Both the position numbers and the translations under genes were made by a program. From the NCBI GenBank assembly GCA_007695205.1, contig REEF01000224.1, positions 1 to 7,445 of the forward strand: DNA of 7,445 bases. Reading direction: 5' to 3'. The stretch's first letter is position 1, and every line of letters starts with the position of its first letter. A model generated the notes under the pieces. The model ran no database searches and had not been told where the DNA came from. It saw only the letters and a program-made list of their open reading frames with translations. Below are positions 1-7,445 of the stretch, in pieces. Origin of the DNA: Planctomycetaceae bacterium. Lineage in GTDB: Bacteria; Planctomycetota; Planctomycetia; Pirellulales; Pirellulaceae.

Positions 1-3000
1 GCCCGGCCGAACTCCCGCGTATCCGCCACCGGATCGACAACCAGCTTCACCTCCTGCTTCCAACTGATGACGCCGTCGATCAGCAGCGTGTGCAGGGTTA
101 ACACCGGGATCTCGAGACTGGCCACCTGGACGCTGCCGGTTTCCAAGTGTGCGGCCACATCGTCCGGCGTGATCATCTGCAGGTCGGGCAAGCCATGCAC
201 CAGCAGCGGTTCGACCCCCGTGAACGCGAAGACGTTGCCGGCCAGCGTCACCTCGCCCGCGCCGGGGATGGTACCGCTGGGGCGGTAAACGGCGCCGGAC
301 GCCTCGCCGTCGCCCGCGATGCGCAGCGTGTCGCCATCGCCGGTGTCCAGGTCGTGCAGGCCGCCGTTGAATGTCAGCGGGATCGCATTCTGCGGGGCGC
401 CCACGACGATCATCGCCGCCGTACCCGCGGCCAGCGAGCCTTCTTGGTAGTACGCCGACTCGTCGCCAAACCGCAGCACCACACCCCGTTTGGTATCGAC
501 CACCGGCTTCAGGTCATCCATCGTCTGCCAATTACTGGTACGCCCGTCGCCGTCGGCCTCGGCGATCGTGATCGGCTCACCAGCCGCGTCCACCATGCGG
601 AATTGCCAGACACCTGCCGACTGGCGCGTTTCGACAAAGAGATGGCCACGATCGAATTTCAAAAATGTCGGATCTACCTCGCCGCCCAAAACCTGAAGCA
701 GCGTGTCGCCAATCGCCCCTTCGCTGAGGCGGGTCGCGGTGGCGAAATCGACCAGCACCAGGTCGTTCCCTTCCTCGCCATTGACGGTCAGCGAGTGGCC
801 CTGCATGTCCACGCCGTTTTGCACGACGAAGGTGTCGTCGCCGGCGCCCAGGTTGAACGTCAAGGCCCGATCGTAGCTGCCGGAAGCCAAGGTGATCACG
901 TCGTCCGCGGAGCCCATCGAGATGGCAAACGCTTCGGTGTCCAGTTCGCGGATGTTCATCGGTCGCACCTGGCCCACCCGGCCGATGATCGCCGAGAAGT
1001 AGGTCGCGTCGAGCGGGTCTCGCCCCAGGAGTTCCGTAAACAGCTCGACCTGCTCGGGCGCGGCCGTGGCGGGCACCGTCGGCGGATCGCTCGGGAATAT
1101 TTCGTCGAATCGCGCGTCCAGCAACGACACCAGCGTCTTTTCGTCCGTGGCGTTGTCCAGGTAATGAACGGAGTCGGTCCCCGCCTGCCCGTTGATGAAG
1201 ACCGGGATGCCGCGGGGGCTGTCAAACGTGGGCAGCCCTGTGTCGAGCAAAAAGCTGTCCAGCGTGAACGTGCCCGGCGCGCCAGGCACGGGGCGTCCGA
1301 GGTAAATCTGATCGTCGCCCGGACCGGCGTTGATCACGAACGTGGAAGCCTTACCCCCCAGCGGATCGAACTCGCGATGCGTGCTGTGCAGATGGACGCG
1401 GTCATTGCCGGAACCGGCGCCCAGCACCACCGATTCGAAACGGCGGTACATGATCGGCGCCAAGCCATCGACGGAGATCGTTGTGGTGTCGACCGGCCAG
1501 GGTCGGGTGATCGCCGTCTGCAGGGCATCCACGATCGGCACGCTGCCGGTGATCTCGTTGTCGATGGTGAACGTGCGGCCCACCGTGGTGTCATGGTCAT
1601 TGATGAACAGGCGGTTGCCCGCCTCGGGTGCCTCGCCGGCCAGCATCAGGGTGCCGAGAATCCCGCTCAGGCTGCCCGAGGTCTCCCGGCCCTGAGTCGT
1701 GCCGACATAGGCGGTATCGAAACCGCCGCCCATGTCGAGCGTGACGACTTGTCCCTCTTGGGTCGCAGGGATGTAGAACGTGTCGTCCTGGGCTCCGAGG
1801 AAAATGTCGATGAACGCCGCGTTGTCGAAGACAATCGCACCGGCCATGTCCAGACCGCTGACGCGGTTGCCCACCAGCGTGCCAATGTTGGCGTTCGTGT
1901 CGCCCGAATCGTCGACAATGATCCTGTTGCCGTCGCCACCGCCGCCGTACACGCGCAGCCCATAGGGCGAGGCAAGATCCTTGACCTGGAACGTATCGTC
2001 ACCCGCGCCCAGGCGGACGAGCACGGAACTGCCTTGAATGGTCGTGAACTCGACGCGGCCTTCTGCCCCCATGCCCAGGCCGGTAATCGTCGAATTCGCG
2101 AGCGTGCCTTCGAGATCGGCGGACGCGCCAGCGGCGCTTAGGAAAATGGCGTCACGCGTCCCCTGGTTGCCACCCAGTCCGGTGTTAAATACCAGCGTCC
2201 CCTGGATGTGTTCGAGCGTGCCGCTGAGCCGCCCGATGGCGTTCACGTCGTCGTCATAGAAGCCCTGGGTACTGAAGAGCTGCTTCGAGGCGTCGCTGGA
2301 GACGTAGTAGCGATCGGCTCCCGAGCCACCATTGACCGCCATCGTGCTCCCCTCGCGGACGGCTCGGATAAAGAAGCGATCGTCGCCGAACTTTGTCGTC
2401 GTGTCGGGTAACGTCGGCAGTTCGCCATAAAGGAAGATCGTTTCGGCCTCGATGCCACTGGTGTTGGCCAGATTAAAGAAGTCGATATCGACGCCCCCGG
2501 CGATGGTCACGCTTTGGGCCTTGATGTGGCCGAACAGATTGATGGTCGCCCCCGCATTGGGATCGGGATCCACGGGCGAGACGTCGGCCAAAATCGTTAC
2601 GTCGCCGCCGGCTTCGATCGTCGCTCCGGCAGGCAGATGGAAGTCGTCGCCGGCGCGGAGCGTGACCGAGCCACCGGCTGCGATGCGGCCGCCGACCACC
2701 AGTTCACCCAGCAGAGAGCTTCCGCCACTGATCACCAGATCTTCGCCGTACGGGCCCCGAAAGGCGTTACCCAGCAACACGGTGTCGAGCACCCCCAGGC
2801 CGACATCCCCCTCGTCCGACTCGACCTTCAGGACCCGCATCGCGGCGTTGATTTGTTCCAGGAAAATGTCGCTCTTGGCGGCTGCGTAAAGATGGCCGTC
2901 GCGCGGCACAGCCGTAGTGATCTGCAGCGCATTTTGCCGATGCCCGACACCGCCACCGTAGATCTCGATCGGGTTGGCCGCGCTGCCGATCGCTCCCCGC

Positions 3001-6000
3001 GGGGCGTAAAGCTCGATTCGGGACCCTTGAATGTCGGCCCGGGCATCGCTGCCCCATTCCAGGATCGACCCGTCCATGGCAAACAAAATCACGTTGTGAT
3101 AGTCGGATGCCACCTCGGCGAGGTTCAAATTCCCCGCGACCTCGCGCAAGTAGTTGCCTTGCCCGGACCGCGAAGTGACGGCGCCGGGGGCCTGGACCGA
3201 CGAGTCGATTTCCAGGAAGTTGTCGATGCGTCCGATTTCTCCCCGGGCGATCAGGGTGATGCTGTTCCCCTGCACATACGCGGTGTCGGGGTCGTCGGCA
3301 TGGACCTCGAAGATGCTAGCCTCGGGGCCGACTGCCTCCAGATAGACATTCCCCGCGCTCGAAGTGATCGCGTCGATCGGCAGATCGCCGCGTTCGATGA
3401 TCGTGATGTCCCCGTTGGTCCGCACCTCGATATCGCCACCCGATTGCTCATGCCGCACATCGGTGCGGGCGAAGATCGAGACCTTCTTGTCACTTGCCGC
3501 CCGCGAGGTGGCCAGGACGGTGATGTTGTCGGCGACAATGCTGTCGAAGCGGAAGTTGGCGTCGATCGCGGTGGACTCGCTGAGTTTCGGGAAGACGCGT
3601 TGATCGCGGTCGATCAGGCTTCCAGCTGGGTTGGTGGCGTAGCGAGTTCCGTAGGTAACGGGCGGTTCATCGCCCACCTTCACATCGACACCGACTTGCA
3701 CTTGACCATCCGGAACGAGTTGCTGAAGCACCGTTTCGATGGAAATTTCCACGTTGCCGCTTGCCGATATCTGGCGGCTGACGAACTCCGGAGTGATATT
3801 GGCGTCGCGGACGCGCCCCGCCAAGTGCAACAAGATGTCGGATTTTCGATTTTCATCTCCCGCGACGGCGTCGACCCAGCCCGGCCCCCACACGGTGCGG
3901 ATCAGTTCGGCCGTCAAGAACTCGTCTGCCGCACCGATTCCGTCATAGGCATCCAGGGAAAGCTCGCCTGAACGTACGAGGCCCGCACTGCCAGTGATGA
4001 TCTTTCCCTTGCCGCTGTAAATATCGGTCGAGCCGATGGGATTATCAATCGTACCGGCGATTACCACGTCGCCAGTGGCGGCCGTCTGCCGGACGCGCAC
4101 CTCGCTGCCGGCGGGAATCTGATTGCTGATGTCAAATCCTAGCGAATAGGTTTCGGCGCGGAGGTTCACTCGCGGTTTGGCGTTGGGATTGACGACGCTG
4201 ATGTCGTTGATCACCAACGGGGCCGCGTATTGGCTCTCGATTTCCACCTTGGTATACGCGCTGGCGCCGCTGACCGAGCCCGTGGAACCGGTGATCTCGC
4301 CCTTGGGCAGATCTTGCTTGGCGTCATTATCCAGGATGCCGTCCGTCGACAGGGTGTTCACGGTGAAGTTGGCCACACCCGCGTCGAGATTGTTGCTGAT
4401 GTTGTCCACGGATATCTCCGTCGCACCGGCCACCGATTGGCCTTCTGTCTTGCCGCCATTGACCGTCACGCCGACCGCCTTCACGATCTCACCGTCGGCG
4501 TCGACCAACAGTTCCGGAGATCCGGTAGTGCCCGAACGCAGCGACACGTCAGCATTCATGGCAATACGGCGATCGGCGGCAATCTCACCGGTCCGCTCTC
4601 CGCTCGAACCGCCGATACCATTCACTTTGGCGTGGGCGGCGCGAAAGTAACGGTCGATCTGCTGGCTGGCGTCGATGTTCAGGGTGTTGGCGGCCAGATG
4701 CGAACCATCCCGCGCGTCGACCCGGGCCAGGCTCTGGTACTCGCCATGCGCCTCGGCGTTGGCCGAACCGAAGGCCACATTGGCTACGGACGAGGCAGCC
4801 GAGAGCATCTGGACATTTTCATGATCGGCCAGCACGTTGACCACGCGGCCGGCCACGGTCGAGCCGTCCAGCAGGCGCACTTCCGCGACGTTGAACACAT
4901 CCAAAAGTGCCTTGGCATTGGTGGCAGCCGCGAACCCGCCGGCTTCGGCGTCGGCGAACGAGTACAGCTTGAGCTTCTCGACGACCGCTTCGATCGCGAC
5001 ATCACCCCCGCGGACGGCCGACCCGCCGGCGAACACCACGACCGTTTCCGCCAGCTTCCCGTCTTCGCCGATCTCGATCGGCGCTTCGGCTCGGGCGCCC
5101 GCGCCAAGCCCCTTCGAATCCGCGGCGGCCAAGGCCGCCGCGTCGACCTGGCTGAGCGACTTGACGTTCACGTTCCGCTCGGCCACGAGCAGCACAGCGG
5201 CGCCAATGTCGACCCGGGACGTGTAATCGAGATCGGTCTTGGTTTTTGCATCGGCAACACTGACCAGCCCGCCGCCAGTGCCCTCGGCCAGCACCGTGGC
5301 ATGAATGCCGGTGGCGGCTTGGATCTCAAGATCTCTCTCCGCGATCAGATCGGCGGCGGCGACCGTAACGGTCCCCACGCTGTTGACTTCCAGGCTCGCG
5401 TTTGTGAAGCCCACCGACACGAGACCGCCGCCGCTGTTGGCTGCCGACGACGAGGCATTGGCGACCGCCCGGCTCGAGATATTGATGTCCTCGGACGCTA
5501 TCACAACCTTTGCCTGGCCGGCCTTGCCGATGTTGATCTTCACGGTGGGCCTGGAAATCGCCTTGGTGTTGGCGTTGCTTACCTTGATGATGCCGCCGCC
5601 GCCGCCCGTGGCCGAGGCGGTCGCCACACCGTCACCCACCGGGGCGCCGACCAGTGCCCGCGCACCGCCGATGCCTTGGAATTTCTGAGTGCCGGTGCCG
5701 GCCGAAGTGATGTCCAGCACCAGCCGGTGGCTGCCCGTGCCGGTCGCGGTAATGTCGATTCCCTCGGTACCGATCCTTCCACCCGCAAGCCGCACAGTGT
5801 TCGAGCCGGGAACGAAAGGATCCAGCGTGATCAAAGTTGGGTCGCCCTTCTTGTCCAGCAATTGGAACTTGTTCGCATCGACGAACTGGACGTAGTAGGT
5901 CCGGCCATACTCGAGTCCACCAATCGCCTGGTCGGTGACCCTGCGCAGCGAGAGCGTGATGTTCTCGCTGTTTTCCGCGGCGGTAAGGGAAATCGGCTGG

Positions 6001-7445
6001 ACGGGAATGGGATTTTCCGGGTCGCTGCTGTTTCCCACTGCCTGGTCGTACGTGGCGGCCAATTGAATTTCATTGGTGGATCGAACGATCACGAAGTAGT
6101 GCGTGCCGTTGGTGAGCCCCTGGATCGGCTCGCTGGTCGGTTCGGCGCGGTAAATGACCTCCTGCCCATTGGTGAACCCATGGCCGGGGATGTAGATGCG
6201 ATCGTTATTCAGCGCTTCGTAGGGGTCTTCCTCTCCTGTCGCCGCGTCCCCTTTGACGTCGACCGAGCGGGTTGTGAACTGAATCGCCTGGGGTGCCCGG
6301 TAGGTGACGGCCTGCAGGTTCGCGAAGCCGTGATTGTTTAGCGTGATCGTGTTGTCGGCGATGTTGCTGCCGCTGAAGTCCTTTGGCGCGGCGGGGCGAT
6401 TGTCGGGATCGATCAGCTTCAGCGAGCGGCCGTCGATGTCTACCACTTCGTAGGTCTTGCCATGGACCAAGCCGCCGATGATCGCCTGGCCGGCAGCCTG
6501 CTCGTAGATCACCCTGTCGCCATCGAGCAGGTTGTGCGGACCCGCGAAGCCGATCTGGTCGCGTTCCGGGTCAACCGTCGCGGATCGAACCAGCGCTCCG
6601 AGCCGGAAACTTGCGTCGGTCACCGGCAGCACGCCCAGTCGGCGGCCCGACTCGAGGCCGCCGATGGCAGTCTCCGAGTCCGGCGCGTCGTAGATGACCG
6701 TGTCGCCGTCACCGAGCCCATGGTTCTTGTCGAGCGTGACGGTGTTGGTGTTGACATTGACGGCGGTGGCGGCGACGAAGGTGCCGTCGGAGTATTCCTG
6801 GGGCGTCTCGCCGTGCTTCGCGTCGAGGGTGATCGTGCCGCCGGCTTCCAGCCGAGTCCCCGGCAGGATGTCAACGCTGACATCGGGGTCGAGTGTGACA
6901 CGAGCCGTGAGCACATCGACTGCGACACCGCCGATCGTAGTGGCATTATTGGCCGCGTCGGCGTCGGCGTTGGAGACGGCACCGAACTGGATGTTGTTGG
7001 CTGCCGTGATCGAACCGCCGCCCAGGGCGCGCACCACCGGCGAAGTGGAGGCGACCACATTCGCCACCCCAACCGCTACGACTCCAATTTGGAACGTTTC
7101 GGCACCCGCCGTGGTGTGATCGTCATTGCCGGTGGCATTGACGCGGACCGTGTTGGCCGTGATCGCTCCGAGTGCGGCGGCCTCCGTCAGGCTGGTGACG
7201 ATCGCCTGTGGGTTACTCACGCTAATATCCAACAACCCGCCTCCAATGCCCGTGGTGCTGGCACTGGCCTGGCTTTCCGAGATCGCATCGATCGTGACCG
7301 TGTCGGCCACCTCGACAACCGCGCCCGCGTCGATCCGGGCGCGCGTCACCGCATCGACACTCGCGGTGACGCTGTTGGCACCGCGAATCGAGGCGGATGT
7401 TCCTCCGCCGATAATCGCATCGGCGTTCACCGAACTGACCGCACC
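1..7445 (-). CDS. Giant repetitive surface/adhesin-like protein, internal fragment (both ends outside window)
   Basis: A single minus-strand frame is open for 2481 codons, from 7445-7443 down to 5-3, with two bases (2-1) left over. No stop and no compelling start is present, so the gene extends past both edges. The translation is low-complexity but clearly protein-like: Ala/Gly/Val/Asp/Asn-rich with alternating hydrophobic strands, G/C-rich third codon positions throughout and no cysteine codon that I could find. The order is 55-residue repeats, an HG/IGGL module array, more 55-residue repeats, a filamentous-haemagglutinin-like solenoid region, dispersed RTX-like GAGDD motifs, and an FTGVEP-containing tail. 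Such proteins are usually exported and act in adhesion, biofilm matrix or envelope structure; that role is inferred from family style. No catalytic motif, membrane segment, signal peptide or sorting signal is visible, and the ends that would carry export signals are missing. Internal Met codons (for example residues 880, 963 and 1457) lie inside continuous repeats and are not starts. I do not recognise a named gene. Confidence 0.95.
3..740 (-). other. Mixed C-terminal-side segment with an FTGVEP module (residues 2236-2481, continues off window)
   Basis: After the last RTX-like motif the sequence becomes less repetitive. It includes an acidic turn DGDGR at 2298-2302 in a segment containing two Trp residues (2280 and 2306), then a short GDGDT turn before a module at about 2384-2416. 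That module runs from a Tyr-x-Pro-Ser-Gly start (2387-2391) through GAGEVTLAGN (2395-2404) to FTGVEPLLV (2408-2416). I recall equivalent 'PSGT...GxGxV...FTGxEP' modules in large planctomycete and related surface proteins, where they sit among RTX-like repeats. The final residues contain a hydrophobic strand series (IPVLTLHTLLIDG) and continue into sequence not shown. No sorting signal, transmembrane segment or stop codon is present, so this is not the true C-terminus. Confidence 0.55.
741..2345 (-). repeat. Dispersed RTX-like GAGDD motifs with ITGLGM-type modules (residues 1701-2235)
   Basis: Ten Gly/Asp motifs resembling single RTX (haemolysin-type calcium-binding) nonapeptides are spread over this region: GGSGAD at 1706, LGAGDDTF at 1812, GGGGDGN at 1834, LGAQDDTF at 1883, GAGSGND at 2009, GPGDD at 2041, GQAGTD at 2086, MGSADD at 2177, LGAGDDTF at 2199 and GEEGND at 2223. 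Classical RTX proteins stack such motifs every nine residues; here they are mostly 20-90 residues apart. Three are preceded by related strands: ITGLGM (1787-1792), VSGLDM (1862-1867) and SVDGLA (1991-1996), each followed after about 16-20 residues by the LGxGDD element. VDDSGD follows the GGGGDG motif, as in other planctomycete-type giant proteins I recall. Calcium binding is plausible but not assured, because isolated motifs may not form the parallel beta-roll. Confidence 0.72.
2346..4565 (-). other. Filamentous-haemagglutinin-like beta-solenoid region (residues 961-1700)
   Basis: This long central part has no strict period but is full of short strands introduced by Gly-Asp or Gly-Asn: GDVVI at 1125, GNVEI at 1230, GDIEV at 1337, GDITI at 1345, GNVYL at 1365, GDVTI at 1614, and the related GSVTL at 1592. 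It also has turns of the type G-x-IG...N-x-I-E-I at 1402-1413 and 1484-1495, with a related IDNPIG at 1133-1138. These are typical of the solenoid segments of FHA-like and other large exported adhesins. A less repetitive, Trp-containing insert lies near 1180-1210 (WGPGW at 1186-1190) and may be a small globular linker. The last part (1688-1705) carries DDRFF and passes straight into the RTX-like region. The FHA comparison is by pattern only; no haemagglutinin activity is implied. Confidence 0.6.
4566..5663 (-). repeat. Ala/Gly-rich repeats of about 55 residues, second block (residues 595-960)
   Basis: The repeat type seen upstream resumes after the HG/IGGL array. Gly-rich turns occur near residues 614-618 (five consecutive Gly), 672-679 (GGGLVSVG), 724-731 (GGGLVSVA), 779-783 (GLGAG), 836-838 (GGF), 890-894 (VAFGS) and 943-949 (GIGGSSG). 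The spacing is a regular 52-57 residues over seven units. The 672 and 724 copies are the most alike, sharing GGGLVSV plus a following Ala/Thr strand. Typical strands within units are EDINISS, RDLEIQA, RNVNVKS and GDVAIEA, a pattern of polar positions alternating with Ile/Val as expected for stacked solenoid coils. Later copies have lost the Gly triplet while keeping the spacing, suggesting old duplications that diverged. The function is probably structural. Confidence 0.78.
5778..6746 (-). repeat. Array of HG / IGGL modules (residues 234-556)
   Basis: A distinct module recurs here. Its first half reads roughly HG-[LF]-x-x-GD-x-V-I-Y and its second half I-x-GL-x-x-G-x-x-Y-x-V, ending in a strand such as NEIQLA or NKFQLL. 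The anchor histidines are at residues 242, 304, 372 and 422, giving spacings of 62, 68 and 50. Second halves start at 261 (IGGLESG), 323 (IGGLVHG), 441 (IQGLTNG) and 508 (IGGLEYG). The copy at 372 lacks a recognisable second half, and the copy around 495-533 lacks the HG half, so the array is partly degenerate. I recall similar modules in other giant bacterial repeat proteins but cannot name a domain family for them. They look like small beta-sandwich or beta-barrel spacers. The array separates two blocks of 55-residue repeats. Confidence 0.8.
6747..7445 (-). repeat. Ala/Gly-rich repeats of about 55 residues, first block (residues 1-233)
   Basis: This part of the giant protein is built from degenerate repeats with a period of about 50-55 residues. 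Each unit has a Gly-rich turn followed by a Val/Ile strand. The turns lie near residues 13-15 (IIGGGTS), 66-75 (GIGGGLLDIS), 121-126 (GVVAVG) and 172-177 (GGVAVD). Between turns, short strands such as VTIDA, ITANTVRV and GTITLDA alternate with Ala/Asn/Asp-rich stretches. The pattern suggests a right-handed beta-solenoid in which each unit contributes a few coils. No enzymatic residue set is visible. The block runs off the window on its N-terminal side, so more units probably lie beyond 7445. It ends where the HG module array begins. Repeat boundaries are approximate because the units are divergent. Confidence 0.72.

Noticed and set aside
147..2141. 664-codon open frame on the plus strand
   Set aside because: It is the exact codon-aligned antisense of the real gene. 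Its product is rich in Arg, His, Asp and Gln with no recognisable domain, and its end is simply the complement of a sense CTA Leu codon.
741..2345. Assignment as a classical RTX toxin secreted by a type I system
   Set aside because: The Gly/Asp motifs are single and widely spaced rather than tandem nonapeptides. No toxin domain is visible and the C-terminal secretion signal region is outside the window.
2514..3971. 485-codon open frame on the plus strand
   Set aside because: Again a codon-aligned antisense shadow, ending at the complement of a sense TCA Ser codon; the composition is that expected from reversing GC-rich codons.
4806..4808. Internal ATG codons (for example residues 880, 963 and 1457) as starts of separate genes
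   Set aside because: They are embedded in continuous repeat sequence with no upstream stop in frame and no change of domain style, so there is no reason to split the gene.
4230..6341. 703-codon open frame on the plus strand
   Set aside because: It is in the same antisense phase as the 147-2141 frame and ends at the complement of a sense CTA codon. It lies opposite clear repeat modules of the minus-strand protein and shows no domain.
6620..7072. 150-codon minus-strand frame and other short minus-strand frames
   Set aside because: They lie in a different phase from the continuous frame. Their products are Arg/Ser/Pro/Thr-rich, typical of shifted readings of GC-rich coding DNA.
1..7445. Mobile element, CRISPR array, RNA gene or multi-gene defence system
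   Set aside because: No terminal inverted repeats, no short direct DNA repeats with spacers, no tRNA or rRNA-like stretch and no second gene. All the repetition I saw is at the protein level and divergent in DNA.

Overview
The whole 7445-base window lies inside one giant protein-coding gene on the minus strand. Reading the reverse complement from base 7445, one frame stays open through 2481 consecutive codons to base 3, with no stop. Neither the true start (beyond 7445) nor the true stop (before 1) is in view. I confirmed the phase by placing landmark residues at more than 20 points along the window and found no frameshift. Residue numbers below count from the first codon at 7445-7443 and are not true protein positions. 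I see no intergenic space, RNA gene, promoter, terminator, mobile element or CRISPR array.

The product looks like a giant, repetitive, secreted or cell-surface beta-rich protein. It is rich in Ala, Gly, Val, Asp, Asn and Thr and is acidic. I found no cysteine codon. From N- to C-terminal side (high to low coordinates) the layout is: (1) residues 1-233, Ala/Gly-rich repeats of about 55 residues; (2) residues 234-556, an array of a different module with an HG-x-x-x-GD-x-V-x-Y half and an IGGL-x-x-G-x-x-Y-x-V half; (3) residues 595-960, the 55-residue repeats resume; (4) residues 961-1700, a less regular region with many 'G-D/N-V-x-I' strands and 'G-x-IG...NPIEI' turns, like filamentous-haemagglutinin-type beta-solenoids; (5) residues 1701-2235, ten dispersed RTX-like motifs (LGAGDDTF and relatives), three of them tied to an 'ITGLGM'-type module; (6) residues 2236-2481, a mixed segment with an 'FTGVEP' module that runs off the window.

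The organism is probably a GC-rich environmental bacterium. The combination of ITGLGM, VDDSGD, GAGDDTF and FTGxEP modules in a multi-thousand-residue protein is what I associate with Planctomycetes (Pirellula/Rhodopirellula-like) and some Verrucomicrobia or proteobacteria. This is recall of the family style, not a database result. The likely role is adhesion, matrix or cell-envelope structure; no enzyme active site is visible.

Long open frames on the plus strand (near 147-2141, 2514-3971 and 4230-6341) are codon-aligned antisense shadows. They stop only where the real gene uses one of the rare codons TTA, CTA or TCA. I found no evidence of a multi-gene system here; the interest is in the architecture of this one protein.
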